Positions 45,858 to 54,857 are shown, numbered from the stretch's first letter. The stretch: DNA of 64,000 bases from Anaerolineae bacterium (GCA_022820665.1 JAJEFB010000049.1:1-64000), one strand, 5' to 3'. Program-made: numbers and translations. The notes: generated by a model from the sequence alone, not told the origin.

Positions 45858-46781
45858 CTAGCTCACCCCAACCGCCGCCAAACTGCCCTGACCGGCCTCG
45901 CCCCGCCCCCATTCCAGCCGCCGACGCAGCGGCTGCCAGAGCGCGACGATCAGCGCTTCCCGGCACAAAATCACGATCCCGACCGTGACGATCTCCAGGC
46001 CCATAGTGACTAGCGTATGCGGCTCATAGAACAGCCGGCCGCAGGTGACGTAAAACAGCAATGCCAGCCCGATGGACAGTCCATGCGCCAAGATATACAA
46101 GCAAACGCCGATGAATGCGGCGTCGCGGCTCTCCAGGTCGAAGCTGCTCAAGAATAGCCCAATCGTCAAGCCGAGTATGATGGTCTGCCTCAGGTGGCTG
46201 TAGTACAGAATCAACATCAGCCCGATCAGCAGGGGCACGCGCAACTGCTCAAGCCTCACCCGCGCCTGATCGGACAGCAGCAGCCACAGGATCACGAGCA
46301 GCGCGACGCCCAGGACGCCGCCGCCGAGCCGCAGCGACTGAGCGCTGCCCCAGCGCAGGGCGGCGAACCAGCCGCCGCGGTGGGTGACGCCTTTGGCGAA
46401 GGACCAATTGGCGTAGAGCGAACCCGGTGTTGAACTGCAAATCAACTCGTAGGTGTGCTGGCGCTTTTCACGGGTGATGCCGTGGATGATCTCGACGGCG
46501 AGGAACATGCCCGCTATGAGCGCGAAGAAGGGCAATAGCGCCGGGCTGGCCACTACCAGAATGATCATGACGATCGGAACTTCGAGCAACAAGAGCAGGA
46601 GTTGCGGTTGGAGCGCGACTGCTATGATGATCGCGATTCCAGCGATCAGCAGCAGCGGTCGAGGCAAGCTGTAAGTCCGCCTGGGCGAGCTGGCCGGCTT
46701 GTAGCTTTGGCTTGCGCGCCGGAAAATAGGATTGCGCGCGTCCGGCCGGGCGATTTGCCGCCACAAGCGCGAGGATAACAT
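45858..46781 (-). CDS. Polytopic membrane protein, unknown
   Basis: A 307-residue protein with about eight or nine predicted membrane segments: roughly residues 40-58, 62-90, 145-165, 178-194, 198-212, 225-250 and 262-285. A cytoplasmic loop has HGITREKRQHTYELICSSTPGSLYANW, which slightly resembles ABC-2 permeases, but the family is not clear. The start at 46781 is chosen over an upstream one because the extra residues are unlike a membrane protein N-terminus. It follows the chaperonin gene on the same strand, with an 89-base gap, and may be co-transcribed. The stop overlaps nothing. Confidence 0.55.
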   Translation of the reverse strand: MLSSRLWRQIARPDARNPIFRRASQSYKPASSPRRTYSLPRPLLLIAGIAIIIAVALQPQLLLLLLEVPIVMIILVVASPALLPFFALIAGMFLAVEIIHGITREKRQHTYELICSSTPGSLYANWSFAKGVTHRGGWFAALRWGSAQSLRLGGGVLGVALLVILWLLLSDQARVRLEQLRVPLLIGLMLILYYSHLRQTIILGLTIGLFLSSFDLESRDAAFIGVCLYILAHGLSIGLALLFYVTCGRLFYEPHTLVTMGLEIVTVGIVILCREALIVALWQPLRRRLEWGRGEAGQGSLAAVGVS

Positions 46782-46870
46782 ATCAATATCGCTCCATGCG
46801 CTGGATATCGCTAGGTCCCATGATAGCCGAAAATGCGGGTGAATCCAAAGGGTCGGCGCGGGCAACAAGC

Positions 46871-48703
46871 TTAGGGCGCGTAGGTCGACTGCGGCTGCGC
46901 GTGATGCAGCAGCACATCAATGGTCAGCGCCAGGGCGGCGCCCTTCACCGCGGATCCCAGCGCCGCTTCAAGCACCGACGCCACGTCTATGATGCCGGCT
47001 TCAATCACATCGACGAGGGCGCCGCTGCGGATATCGATCCCGTGACCGCGGGGCATGCCCTCCAATTCAGCCGCTTTGGCGGAATCAAAGCCGCCGTTAT
47101 AGCAGATGGCGCGCAGGGGCTCCTCCAATGCGCGCAGCAAAATGCGGCGCGCGGCGCGCGCGGCGCTGTCTTCATTGGGGTCAAGCGCCCCCTCCAGCGC
47201 GTCGCGGCAAGCCAGCAGGGCGACGCCACCGCCCGGCAGGATGCCATCGCGCAGGGCGCGGCGGAGTGATTTCGCCGTCTCTTTTGCGATGGCGATGCGG
47301 CTGTCCATGCGGCTCGGCAGAGCATCGCCGATGCGCAGGATGGCGACGCCGCCCAGAATCTTGCCGATGCGCTCGCGCAGAAAATCCTCCGCGTCCTTGT
47401 CCGTCGTGTATTCCACCAGTTCCAACAGATCCGCCAGATGCTCGGTCAACTCCCCTTGATCCTCGCGGTCGGAGACCAGGCCGAACATCGTCCGCTCGAC
47501 CCAGACCTGCTTCGTCTGTCCGAAGTAGCTGGAGCGCGCGGCACGCCCCCATCCCCTGGATCTTTCCCCCAAAATGCGGGAAGGTGAATTTAGCGATGGA
47601 TTTCGCAGCGTTGAAGTCCCTCCCTCTTCATGGGGGAGGGATTTAGGGTGGGGGCGCGGACGCTCCAGCGCGGTCGCCAACTTGTCGCCCGCCGCTTTGA
47701 AGAGCGGAATCGCGCCGGTGATCACCGCCATGTCGCTCAGGTGCGCTCGCCGCTGCTCATCGGTGCCGCCGGGCGTCTTGACCGCCACGATGCGGAATTT
47801 TTCCGGCTTCTTGTTGTTGAGGATGAGATTGATAACCGCTTCGGAGAATTTTTCGCCGACCAGGAGCAGCGACTTGGCGCCCGACCGCATGAGCATATTG
47901 ATCACGGGCAGCAGGTCTTCCGCATCCTTGATATCGAGATCGCTGAGCAGTACCGCGGCGTCGTTCATGACGATGCGATCCGGTTCTTTACCGCCGCGCA
48001 GCATCGCGCGGGAGACAGCGCCGCGCTTCCAGTACATGCCCTTCATGTAGTCGCGCTCAATGGATCGCGTATGCCCGCGCCGCACGTCAAGCTGACCATG
48101 TTCGCCGATGAAGTCGAAGATCTCGCCCAGCTTCTCCGCCAGTTCGCGGTCGTGGCAGATGCACTCGGCGAGTTGCGCCAGTTGTTCGCGCCCGGCGAGC
48201 GGCATTTTCATCTCTGCGAGCGAAGCCAGCGCGACATCGAGGCATTCCCCGAGACACTGCCGCAGACGCATGGCGTTCCCGCCGGCGGCGATATACTTCA
48301 GTCCCTCGTTGTAGATCGACTGGAAAATGACCGCGGCAGTCGCCGTGCCGTCGCCGCAGTCTTCGTAAAGTTGCCAGAGCATCTGCCGCAGCAGCATGGC
48401 GCCCATATCGGCGTCGGGATCGGGCAAATCGCTGATGCGCCGCGCGATCAAGCCCCCCTTGTCCAGCAGTTCGGGCGGTTGGTTGTCCAGCGCTTGACTG
48501 ACAGCGACCGTCCGCGTGACCGGACCCAGCGTCGGGCGTACCGCGTCGACGATCAGATTGATGCCGCGCTGCAAGCTGAGAGAAGTATCCGGCTGAAAGA
48601 CGAGGCGAGGAACCGAGTCTCCCCCCAATGCATTGGGGATTCCGCCCCCCGTGACGCGGGGGGATTGAGGGGGGAACGAACGCGAGGGGGATTGTCTTTT
48701 CAA
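46871..48703 (-). CDS. Divergent GroEL-like chaperonin with inserted element
   Basis: A 610-residue chaperonin-60 homologue. Aligned by eye with GroEL it has GINLIVDAVRPTLGP near residue 48, the ATP site GDGTATAAVIFQS (about 115-127), an apical domain and GILPGGGVALL (about 500). GroEL's catalytic Asp398 appears as Glu (RIAIAKETAKSLRR). Residues about 349-389 (47543-47658) are an in-frame palindromic element, and residues 1 to about 28 are encoded by a second element (48619-48690). The start, a TTG overlapping the permease stop, is therefore uncertain; the ancestral N-terminus probably begins near PRLVFQPD. It could be a paralogue with a specialised client. It follows a sugar importer. Confidence 0.8.
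   Translation of the reverse strand: MKRQSPSRSFPPQSPRVTGGGIPNALGGDSVPRLVFQPDTSLSLQRGINLIVDAVRPTLGPVTRTVAVSQALDNQPPELLDKGGLIARRISDLPDPDADMGAMLLRQMLWQLYEDCGDGTATAAVIFQSIYNEGLKYIAAGGNAMRLRQCLGECLDVALASLAEMKMPLAGREQLAQLAECICHDRELAEKLGEIFDFIGEHGQLDVRRGHTRSIERDYMKGMYWKRGAVSRAMLRGGKEPDRIVMNDAAVLLSDLDIKDAEDLLPVINMLMRSGAKSLLLVGEKFSEAVINLILNNKKPEKFRIVAVKTPGGTDEQRRAHLSDMAVITGAIPLFKAAGDKLATALERPRPHPKSLPHEEGGTSTLRNPSLNSPSRILGERSRGWGRAARSSYFGQTKQVWVERTMFGLVSDREDQGELTEHLADLLELVEYTTDKDAEDFLRERIGKILGGVAILRIGDALPSRMDSRIAIAKETAKSLRRALRDGILPGGGVALLACRDALEGALDPNEDSAARAARRILLRALEEPLRAICYNGGFDSAKAAELEGMPRGHGIDIRSGALVDVIEAGIIDVASVLEAALGSAVKGAALALTIDVLLHHAQPQSTYAP
47543..47658. repeat. Palindromic element (family P) inside the chaperonin gene
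   Basis: About 116 bases with imperfect terminal inverted repeats (GCGCCCCCACCC and CGCCCCCATCCC on the coding strand) and internal CCCTCCCCC/GGGAGGG blocks. It keeps the reading frame open and adds about 39-41 residues rich in Pro, Arg, Gly and Ser, at a point where GroEL has no such loop. Confidence 0.75.
48619..48690. repeat. G/C-rich palindromic element (family P), at chaperonin 5' end
   Basis: It contains a perfect 14-16-base palindrome CCCCAATGCATTGGGG, then CCCCCCG/TGACG/CGGGGGG and a G-rich arm. It is similar in order and sequence to the element at 15794-15885. It lies between the permease stop and the conserved chaperonin sequence. Confidence 0.75.
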
Positions 48704-49551
48704 CCGCGGATTGCCCCTTGCGTGAGGCCGGCGATGATCTGCCGCTGCATCAAGATGAAGATGATGATTATGGGCAGGGTGGCGAGGAAGGAGCCGGCCA
48801 TGATCGCGCCGGTCTCGACTTCATAAGGTCCATCCATTGTCGCGATGCCGTTGGAGAGCAGGTACTTCGCGTCATCGTGCAGGACGACGAGGGGCCAGAG
48901 GAAATCGTTCCAGGTCCAGACGAAGGTGAGGATGCCGACGACGCCGAGGGCCGGGCGCACCAGCGGCAGGATAATGCGGTGGAACATGCCGATTTCCGAG
49001 GCGCCGTCGATGCGCGCGGCGTCCATCAGTTCACCGGGTACCGCTTCAATATATTGGCGCATGAGGAAGATGTTGAAGGCATTCACCATCCCGGGCACTA
49101 TGATGGCGAGATAGTTATCCACCCAGCCGAAATCGCGCATCAATAGAAAAAGCGGTATCAGCAGCATGTGGAAGGGCAGGGTCAAAGTCGCCAGCACCAG
49201 GAAGAAAAAGAAGCGCTTGAAACGAAACTCGTATTTGGCGAAGGCGGCGCCGGCCAAAGCGGCCAAATAGACGCCGAGGACCGTGCGTATGCTGGCGGTG
49301 AAGATGGTATTGCCGTACCAGCGCACATATTCCGTCTTGTCGAAGAGCGTGTGGAAATTGTGCATGGTCCACTCGCGCGGATAGACCGTCACCGGCAGCT
49401 TATAAAGATCGCCCTCGCGGCGGAAACTCGCTGAAATCATATAGACGAAGGGAATCGCGCAGAGCAAAACGCCGACGAGCACAATGGTGTTCATAGACAG
49501 GATATTGACCCGGCTGGCGCCCATTGCGCTTTTGCGTTCCGACTTAAACAT
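48700..49551 (-). CDS. Sugar ABC transporter permease (MalG type)
   Basis: Inner-membrane permease of 283 residues, CUT1 family. The EAA coupling loop reads AARIDGASEIGMFHRIILPLVRPALG, and the C-terminus IAGLTQGAIRG is typical. About six spans. Its start lies six bases after the MalF-type stop, and its TGA overlaps the TTG of the chaperonin gene. It imports a sugar or oligosaccharide with the two genes upstream. Confidence 0.93.
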   Translation of the reverse strand: MFKSERKSAMGASRVNILSMNTIVLVGVLLCAIPFVYMISASFRREGDLYKLPVTVYPREWTMHNFHTLFDKTEYVRWYGNTIFTASIRTVLGVYLAALAGAAFAKYEFRFKRFFFFLVLATLTLPFHMLLIPLFLLMRDFGWVDNYLAIIVPGMVNAFNIFLMRQYIEAVPGELMDAARIDGASEIGMFHRIILPLVRPALGVVGILTFVWTWNDFLWPLVVLHDDAKYLLSNGIATMDGPYEVETGAIMAGSFLATLPIIIIFILMQRQIIAGLTQGAIRG

Positions 49552-49557
49552 GTTGCC

Positions 49558-50544
49558 TCAGACCTTCCACAGACGGAACAAGAGCAACTGCATGCCGGTG
49601 ATGATGAGAATGACCACGGTCAAGATATAACCAATCGCCGAGGCATAACCCATACGGATATTCAAGAATCCCATGTCATAGAGATACATCAGCGGGAACA
49701 AGCCGCTATCGAAGGGACCGGTGTTGGGGAAATCCAACAGCAGGTAGGGCTGGCTGAAGAGGCTGAAGGAGCCGATGCCGCCGGTGACGACCACGAAGAC
49801 GAATACCGGGCGCAGGAAAGGTATCGTGATATGCCAGAAGACGCGGATGGTACTCGCGCCGTCGATGCGCGCCGCTTCCTTCAGATCATCGGGCACATTC
49901 TGCAAGCCGGCCAGGAAGAAGAGCGAGTTAAAGCCGACCCAGGTCCACAAACCGAGGATGATCAGCGACGGCATCACGAAATTGACATCGCGAATCCAGG
50001 CAGGGCCTTCTATGCCCAATTGCGCCAACGCCGAATTCATCCAGCCGAAATTTTGGTCGTAGACAAATCTAAATATCCAGCCGACGACGACGGCCGAGGT
50101 GATATAGGGCGCGAAGAAGGCTAATCGCCCCAGTACCCGGAAGCGTATATTCGGCGAGTTCAGCGCCAGCGCCACCGCCAGCGCCAGCGGCATCTGCACC
50201 AGCAAGGTACCCAGCCAGAATTCGGCGCCATTGATCATGGCTTCCCGAAAGCGCTTGTCCTTGGTCAGCAGGCGCTCGTAATTCGCCCAGCCTTTGTATT
50301 CGAGCACGACCCCGCCGCCTGCTTCCGCCTGTTGGAAGCCACGCGTGCGCTGGAAGCTCAAGAAGAGGGCAACGCCGGCCGGGTAAACGGTGAAGACCGC
50401 GAATGACAGCAGAAAGGGCGCCAGGAAGATATAGGGGATGACCTTGCGCTGATTGCGCGACCACCAGTCCGCGAGGGAGAAAGGTTGAGTATTTTCACCA
50501 GTGGTCAATGTGTGAGCGGACAAGCGGAGGTCTCCTGGAATCAC
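49558..50544 (-). CDS. Sugar ABC transporter permease (MalF type)
   Basis: Inner-membrane permease of 328 residues with about six membrane spans and the loop KEAARIDGASTIRVFWHITIPFLRP. The start is a GTG at 50544; a TTG at 50523 with an AGGAGA site is a strong alternative. It pairs with the MalG-type gene. No ATPase is next to it, so a shared MsmK-type ATPase elsewhere is likely. Confidence 0.92.
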   Translation of the reverse strand: MIPGDLRLSAHTLTTGENTQPFSLADWWSRNQRKVIPYIFLAPFLLSFAVFTVYPAGVALFLSFQRTRGFQQAEAGGGVVLEYKGWANYERLLTKDKRFREAMINGAEFWLGTLLVQMPLALAVALALNSPNIRFRVLGRLAFFAPYITSAVVVGWIFRFVYDQNFGWMNSALAQLGIEGPAWIRDVNFVMPSLIILGLWTWVGFNSLFFLAGLQNVPDDLKEAARIDGASTIRVFWHITIPFLRPVFVFVVVTGGIGSFSLFSQPYLLLDFPNTGPFDSGLFPLMYLYDMGFLNIRMGYASAIGYILTVVILIITGMQLLLFRLWKV

Positions 50545-50565
50545 CTGCCTATATCAAAGTGCATT

Positions 50566-50765
50566 TGAGGGCGACCCAAGGGTCGCCCCTGTTTACGTTG
50601 CGAGCGGCGGACCCCCACCCCCCCGGCCTCCTCCCCCATAAAGAGGGAGGGGGAGCTAAGCGCCGCGGGACGCAAGGTATTTTGCGTGGGCGGCTGCTGT
50701 GCAGCGCGAGGGTCTACATTTTCCGGAATAGATGAAATCTGTACGGGTCAGGTCGCGTAGACACT
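50566..50765. repeat. Hairpin repeats upstream of the sugar permease genes
   Basis: In the 254 bases between the binding-protein and MalF genes: a hairpin GGGCGACCC/GGGTCGCCC (50569-50588), a G/C-rich family P-like block (50609-50660) and, near 50750, the GGTCGCGTAGACACTGACC motif also found at about 33334. No gene is seen. Confidence 0.6.
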
Positions 50766-50798
50766 GACCCATGCCGGTGGCTGACCCTCAACAAAACG

Positions 50799-52097
50799 CT
50801 ACTTGCTGAACTCGAATTCTTCGATCGCTTCTTCCAACGCGGCGCGCGGGTCGGCGTCCGCATCAAAGACCGGATCCATGACCAGGCGATTGACAATATC
50901 GCCGAAGAGCCCCCAATAGGGATCGACGTTGACGACGGCCATTTCGGCGGCCGCTTCCGCGATGTATTGACCCGGTATCTGCCCGCCGAAATAGTCATCA
51001 GAGCGCAGCAATTCCTCGCTATCCCAGACCGGCGTATAGGACGGGAAGAGGTTCATGCGGCGGAAAGCCAGCAGCGAACCCTCGGCGGTGATATTGCAGA
51101 CGCGAATGAACTCATAGGACTCCGGCTTGTTTTCGGAGGCGGCGGTGATGCCCATGCCGGTGCCGCCATAGGGCGAGGTTTTGGGACTATCCGGGCTCCA
51201 TTTCGGCAGGTGGCGCATCCGCCACTGACCCTCCATGTCGGGCACGTTCTGCTTCATAAAGCCCTGCAGCCAGGGCGCGGCGTACTTACTGACGAAGGCG
51301 CTATCGCCCATCAGTCCCCAAATGTCGGCGTCCGATACCAGGAACATGCCGGAATCGACGTTCGCTTTCTGCCAGTTCAAGATGTCAACAGCTAGGTCGT
51401 CGTCCAGCACTGTCACATTGCCGTCGCCATCAAAGAATTGGCCGCCAGCCGCGTTGAGGACGTTGTTCAATTCGCGCCAACTGCCAGCGCCTCTGTCAAA
51501 TTCCGCTAGCGCGGTGCCCGAATCGTGGACGGGACCGCCAACTTGCTCGATCCAGTCTTCCCAACTCACCGGCGCTTCGGCATCCACGCCCAGCTCTTCC
51601 ATGACATCGACGCGGTAGAGCATCAGCAGCGGGTTGACTTCGTTGCCGACGCCATAGATATTGCCGCGGACGGTCCAGGGCGCGGTGGCGGAGGGAATTG
51701 AAAGGCTGTCCAGGTCCTCGCCCAGCAGGTCATTCATGGCGGCGAAAGGTTCGTTGCCCGGTTCGCGCACATATTGGCCCGTCTGGTTGATCTCGATATC
51801 GACCATATCGGGGATGCCGGCGCCGCCGACAAATGCCGCCGTCAGCTTGGGCCAAAGATCCCAATAGGGCGTCTGCTCGAAGGTGAAGCCGACATTCGGA
51901 TGCATGTCGGACCAGATTTCGTCAACCACATTCTGCATCCATTCAACGCGGTTGCTGGCGAAGCCCCAAAGCACGAGATTAATCTCTTCGTCCTGGGCGC
52001 GCACGACGCCGACCGGCAGCGCCGCAAAGCCGCTGGCCGCCAGCGCCGTTGATGCCGCTTTCAGAAAGTCGCGGCGCGAAAGTTTCTTTTCAGACAT
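50799..52097 (-). CDS. Tat-exported sugar-binding protein (family 1)
   Basis: Receptor of the CUT1-type importer, 432 residues. The N-terminus MSEKKLSRRDFLKAAS carries a twin-arginine signal (RRDFLK) and a hydrophobic stretch ending near VVRAQ. The mature part has INLVLWGFASNRVEWMQNVVDEI and lobes typical of family 1 binding proteins. ATG 52097 has an AAGGAG site; the ORF start five codons earlier is less likely. Ligand unknown, probably an oligosaccharide given the sulfatase and sugar-acid genes in this window. Confidence 0.9.
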   Translation of the reverse strand: MSEKKLSRRDFLKAASTALAASGFAALPVGVVRAQDEEINLVLWGFASNRVEWMQNVVDEIWSDMHPNVGFTFEQTPYWDLWPKLTAAFVGGAGIPDMVDIEINQTGQYVREPGNEPFAAMNDLLGEDLDSLSIPSATAPWTVRGNIYGVGNEVNPLLMLYRVDVMEELGVDAEAPVSWEDWIEQVGGPVHDSGTALAEFDRGAGSWRELNNVLNAAGGQFFDGDGNVTVLDDDLAVDILNWQKANVDSGMFLVSDADIWGLMGDSAFVSKYAAPWLQGFMKQNVPDMEGQWRMRHLPKWSPDSPKTSPYGGTGMGITAASENKPESYEFIRVCNITAEGSLLAFRRMNLFPSYTPVWDSEELLRSDDYFGGQIPGQYIAEAAAEMAVVNVDPYWGLFGDIVNRLVMDPVFDADADPRAALEEAIEEFEFSK

Positions 52098-52297
52098 CGT
52101 TATCTCCTTCACTGTTGATCAAAATACTTTGCGTCCTAGTTGCGGTGTCCTTCGCCTATCACCTCCTGTCCGGCTCGCCGAAGAAGCCAACTCAAATCTG
52201 TCGATGATGGCTGCTGCTTGGTAAGCTGCGATTGCAGCATGGGTAATGAGCATACCCCCCCCCCTCCCGAAAAAGTCAAGAGGAAGCGGACGAATGC

Positions 52298-52314
52298 CAG
52301 GGCAATCGCCTCAA
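52298..52314 (+). repeat. R3-type core copy
   Basis: CAGGGCAATCGCCTCAAG matches, with two changes, the R3 core found at 35525, 54840 (inverted), 57785 and 58592 (inverted). It lies in the 52098-52393 gap, where no gene is seen. Confidence 0.5.
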
Positions 52315-52393
52315 GTTCCGTTCGGCTGTTCGACTATACGAGAGACTGGAATTTATGAGCCTGGACACAACTCGCCGCCCTAAACTGCGCGCG

Positions 52394-54124
52394 TTATAGC
52401 TTTTGAGCCTCGTGAAGGCGATAAAAGAGCCCGCGCTCCGCGATGAGTTCTGCGGGCGTTCCCAGTTCAGCAACGCTGCCGTCCTGCAAGACCAGAATGC
52501 GATCGGCCTTCATCACGGTCGCCAGACGATGGGCCACGGCAATAGCCGTTCTGCCGCTTTTCGCCTGACTGATCGCTTCTTGAACTATCTCCTCGGTCAA
52601 TGCGTCCAACGCGGAGGTCGCCTCGTCCAAAAGCAGGATGGCCGGCTTCTTCAAGAGCGCGCGGCAGATCGCCAGGCGTTGGCGCTCGCCAGCGGATAAG
52701 GCCAAGCCGCGCTCGCCGACGATGGTCTGGTATTTCTCTGGCAAGGCTTCAATAAAGGCATGAAGGTTCGTATGCTTGGCAGCTTCGGCGACGGCCTCAG
52801 CCGCGATAGCGTCGGGATAGGCTATATTCTCGTGGATGCTACTGTTCCATAAGAAGATATCTTGCGGCACCAAGCCGATGTGACGGCGCAGGGAGTCCAG
52901 GGACAGTTCCCGGATGTCTACGCCATCGACCAGAATCCTGCCCGATTGCGGCGCATAAAAGCCCATCAAGAGATCCACTATGGTGGATTTCCCGCCGCCG
53001 CTTTCGCCGACGATCCCGAAGAATTCCCCGGGCTGCACAGAGAATGAGACATCGCGCAGGGCGAAATCGCCTCGTCCATAATCAAAAGACACGTTGTCGA
53101 ATTGGATCGACGGGCCCGCCCCTGGCGAAATGGTCAGTTCCCGACCGCCTTGCCGCTCCATTTCATATGCGAACAAGCCGTCGAGACCTGCGATCGCGAC
53201 TCTGATTTTCTCCAGGGTCACTTGCGCCTGTAACATGGCGCGCAGCGCTGTGTAAACGTAGGGCGTGTAGAGCATGAAAGCGATGAGATCGCCGATGGTC
53301 AATCTGCCGTTGATGATTTCAAAGGCGCCGACGCCGAAGACAAGACCCATCAATACGCGATCCACCACATGCGTAGGAAGGATCAGAATCAAGTTGTGCA
53401 ATGTTTCCGTTTTGGCGCGAACTTCCCAATGCCGTTTTATCCAGGTATCCCAACGCGCTTTTTCATGAGCCTCGCCGCTGAAGGAACGCACTGTGCGAAT
53501 GCCGGAAAACACCTGCTGCAATGTACTTGAACCGGATTCCAGAATCCGCAGAAACTCCTCTTCAAGCGTCCTGACATAGTCTTTCAAGCGCTTTGAGAAT
53601 AGGTAGGTTATTGGAAAAGCCAGCAGCGTTATCAGCATCAGCCGCCAATTGATGAGCGTCATCGCAGCCAGCGCGCCGATGAAGAGCAGAGCGTTGGATA
53701 TCAAAGGTATAAGCCGATCGACGATGTAATCGTCTCCTACAAGCCCGCACCCTCGCGTAATATGATGGATGATATGTCCGGTTTCGGTCGACTCCAGGTC
53801 GCGGAGTCGCGCGTGGACTAGATGATTGAAGAGCTTCTGGCGCATAGCTTGCGAAATAGCCTCGCCGAGGATTTCGCGCTGATAGTCGTAAACCGCGTGG
53901 AGCGCGGCCGAGATCAATGGGATCGTAATCAGAGCGAACAAGAGCAAACCCGCCTCGCTCATGTCTCTTCCCGGGATCGTTTCATCGACAAGTCGCTTGA
54001 AGAGCAGTGGCAACGCAACACTGATGAGAATCGTCAACATCAGGAAGAAGACCATCGCGACGATCACCGTCATGCGCTTGCGAAGTTCGCCGACGATAAT
54101 ATTTTTCGCGGTTTCCTGGGTCAT
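52394..54124 (-). CDS. ABC exporter (MsbA/MDR-type half transporter)
   Basis: A 576-residue fused membrane and ATPase protein, typically a homodimer exporting lipids, drugs or peptides. Residues about 20-300 have five or six spans and FSGIRTVRSFSGEAHEKARWD. The ATPase part has Walker A GESGGGKST, signature LSAGERQRLAI and Walker B ILLLDEATSALDALT. The start at 54124 has an AAGGAG site. It stands alone downstream of the importer block. Confidence 0.93.
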   Translation of the reverse strand: MTQETAKNIIVGELRKRMTVIVAMVFFLMLTILISVALPLLFKRLVDETIPGRDMSEAGLLLFALITIPLISAALHAVYDYQREILGEAISQAMRQKLFNHLVHARLRDLESTETGHIIHHITRGCGLVGDDYIVDRLIPLISNALLFIGALAAMTLINWRLMLITLLAFPITYLFSKRLKDYVRTLEEEFLRILESGSSTLQQVFSGIRTVRSFSGEAHEKARWDTWIKRHWEVRAKTETLHNLILILPTHVVDRVLMGLVFGVGAFEIINGRLTIGDLIAFMLYTPYVYTALRAMLQAQVTLEKIRVAIAGLDGLFAYEMERQGGRELTISPGAGPSIQFDNVSFDYGRGDFALRDVSFSVQPGEFFGIVGESGGGKSTIVDLLMGFYAPQSGRILVDGVDIRELSLDSLRRHIGLVPQDIFLWNSSIHENIAYPDAIAAEAVAEAAKHTNLHAFIEALPEKYQTIVGERGLALSAGERQRLAICRALLKKPAILLLDEATSALDALTEEIVQEAISQAKSGRTAIAVAHRLATVMKADRILVLQDGSVAELGTPAELIAERGLFYRLHEAQKL

Positions 54125-54258
54125 ACCACTCCTTGTATGAAACTTAAGAAACCAAGCCGATAGCAAAGGCTCAGACAGCAATGCCAAGCTGGAGCGCCGG
54201 TGGCCTCTCCAGCAAATGGGAAATCACTTAGATGATGCTAGGGGTCATCAAAACAATC

Positions 54259-54376
54259 TTACTGCTTGACCGCGCCGATGGTCAAGTTATCGAGGATCTG
54301 ATTGCGCCCGGCGACGAATATCAGCACGATCGGCAGCGTGGCGATGAATGCCCCGCCCAGGATTGCGAAGAAACTA
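54259..54376 (-). pseudogene. Fragment: C-terminus of a MalG-type permease (A)
   Basis: Read on the minus strand, this gives SFFAILGGAFIATLPIVLIF and VAGRNQILDNLTIGAVKQ before TAA, the end of a CUT1 permease. Nothing of the rest of the gene is present. It sits directly behind fragment B, in the same frame and separated by B's stop codon. Confidence 0.8.
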
Positions 54377-54384
54377 TAGCACAG

Positions 54385-54670
54385 CTAGGCTTTGATCGAT
54401 CCGCTGGTCAAGCCGCTGATGAACTGCCGCATGGCCACGGCAAAGACACAGAGCAGCGGAATTGATGAAATGACGTAACCGGCGAAGAGCGTGCCCCAGT
54501 CCGTCTCAAAATCCGAGGAAAATTGCATCACCCCCAGCGCCAGCGGCATCTTGTCCTTGTCAGTGATCGTGACCAGGGGGCCAGATCAAGTCATTCCAGG
54601 TGGCGATTAGCGTTGTCATCGCTACAGTCGCGATCATCGGGCGGGCGAGCGGCGCCGATACATAAGGGAG
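54385..54670 (-). pseudogene. Fragment: C-terminal third of a MalG-type permease (B), frameshifted
   Basis: The minus strand reads LPYVSAPLARPMIATVAM, TLIATWNDLIWP, then, after a one-base shift in a run of five G at 54576-54580, LVTITDKDKMPLALGVMQ and FSSDFETDWGTLFAGYVISS down to SGLTSGSIKA and TAG. This is a CUT1 permease from the EAA loop to the end. The 5' part is missing, and the sequence before about 54670 is unrelated. Confidence 0.8.
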
Positions 54671-54797
54671 ACAGCTAGGGACGGTTCAAAGGCATGTCAG
54701 GGGCAGAAGCCGACTTTATGGCGGCGGACGCGCCGGCAAACCAAATTCATACCCTCAGCCGCCCGCCTTTCCTCCGTTTCGGCCGCAAAACCGCGTC

Positions 54798-54857
54798 TAT
54801 TGTCCGAAAAATATATTTCATTGTCCGAAACGGACAAAGTTTGATGCGATTGCCCTG
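54798..54857. repeat. R3 element with TTGTCCG hairpin
   Basis: A TTGTCCG/AAA/CGGACAA hairpin (54821-54837), a second TTGTCCGAAAAA before it and the inverted R3 core TTTGATGCGATTGCCCTG (54840-54857). The same combination occurs at 58266-58307 with the core at 58592. Confidence 0.65.

Noticed and set aside
47630..48826. A 398-codon plus-strand open frame over the chaperonin gene
   Set aside because: Antisense to recognisable chaperonin motifs, with no family of its own.
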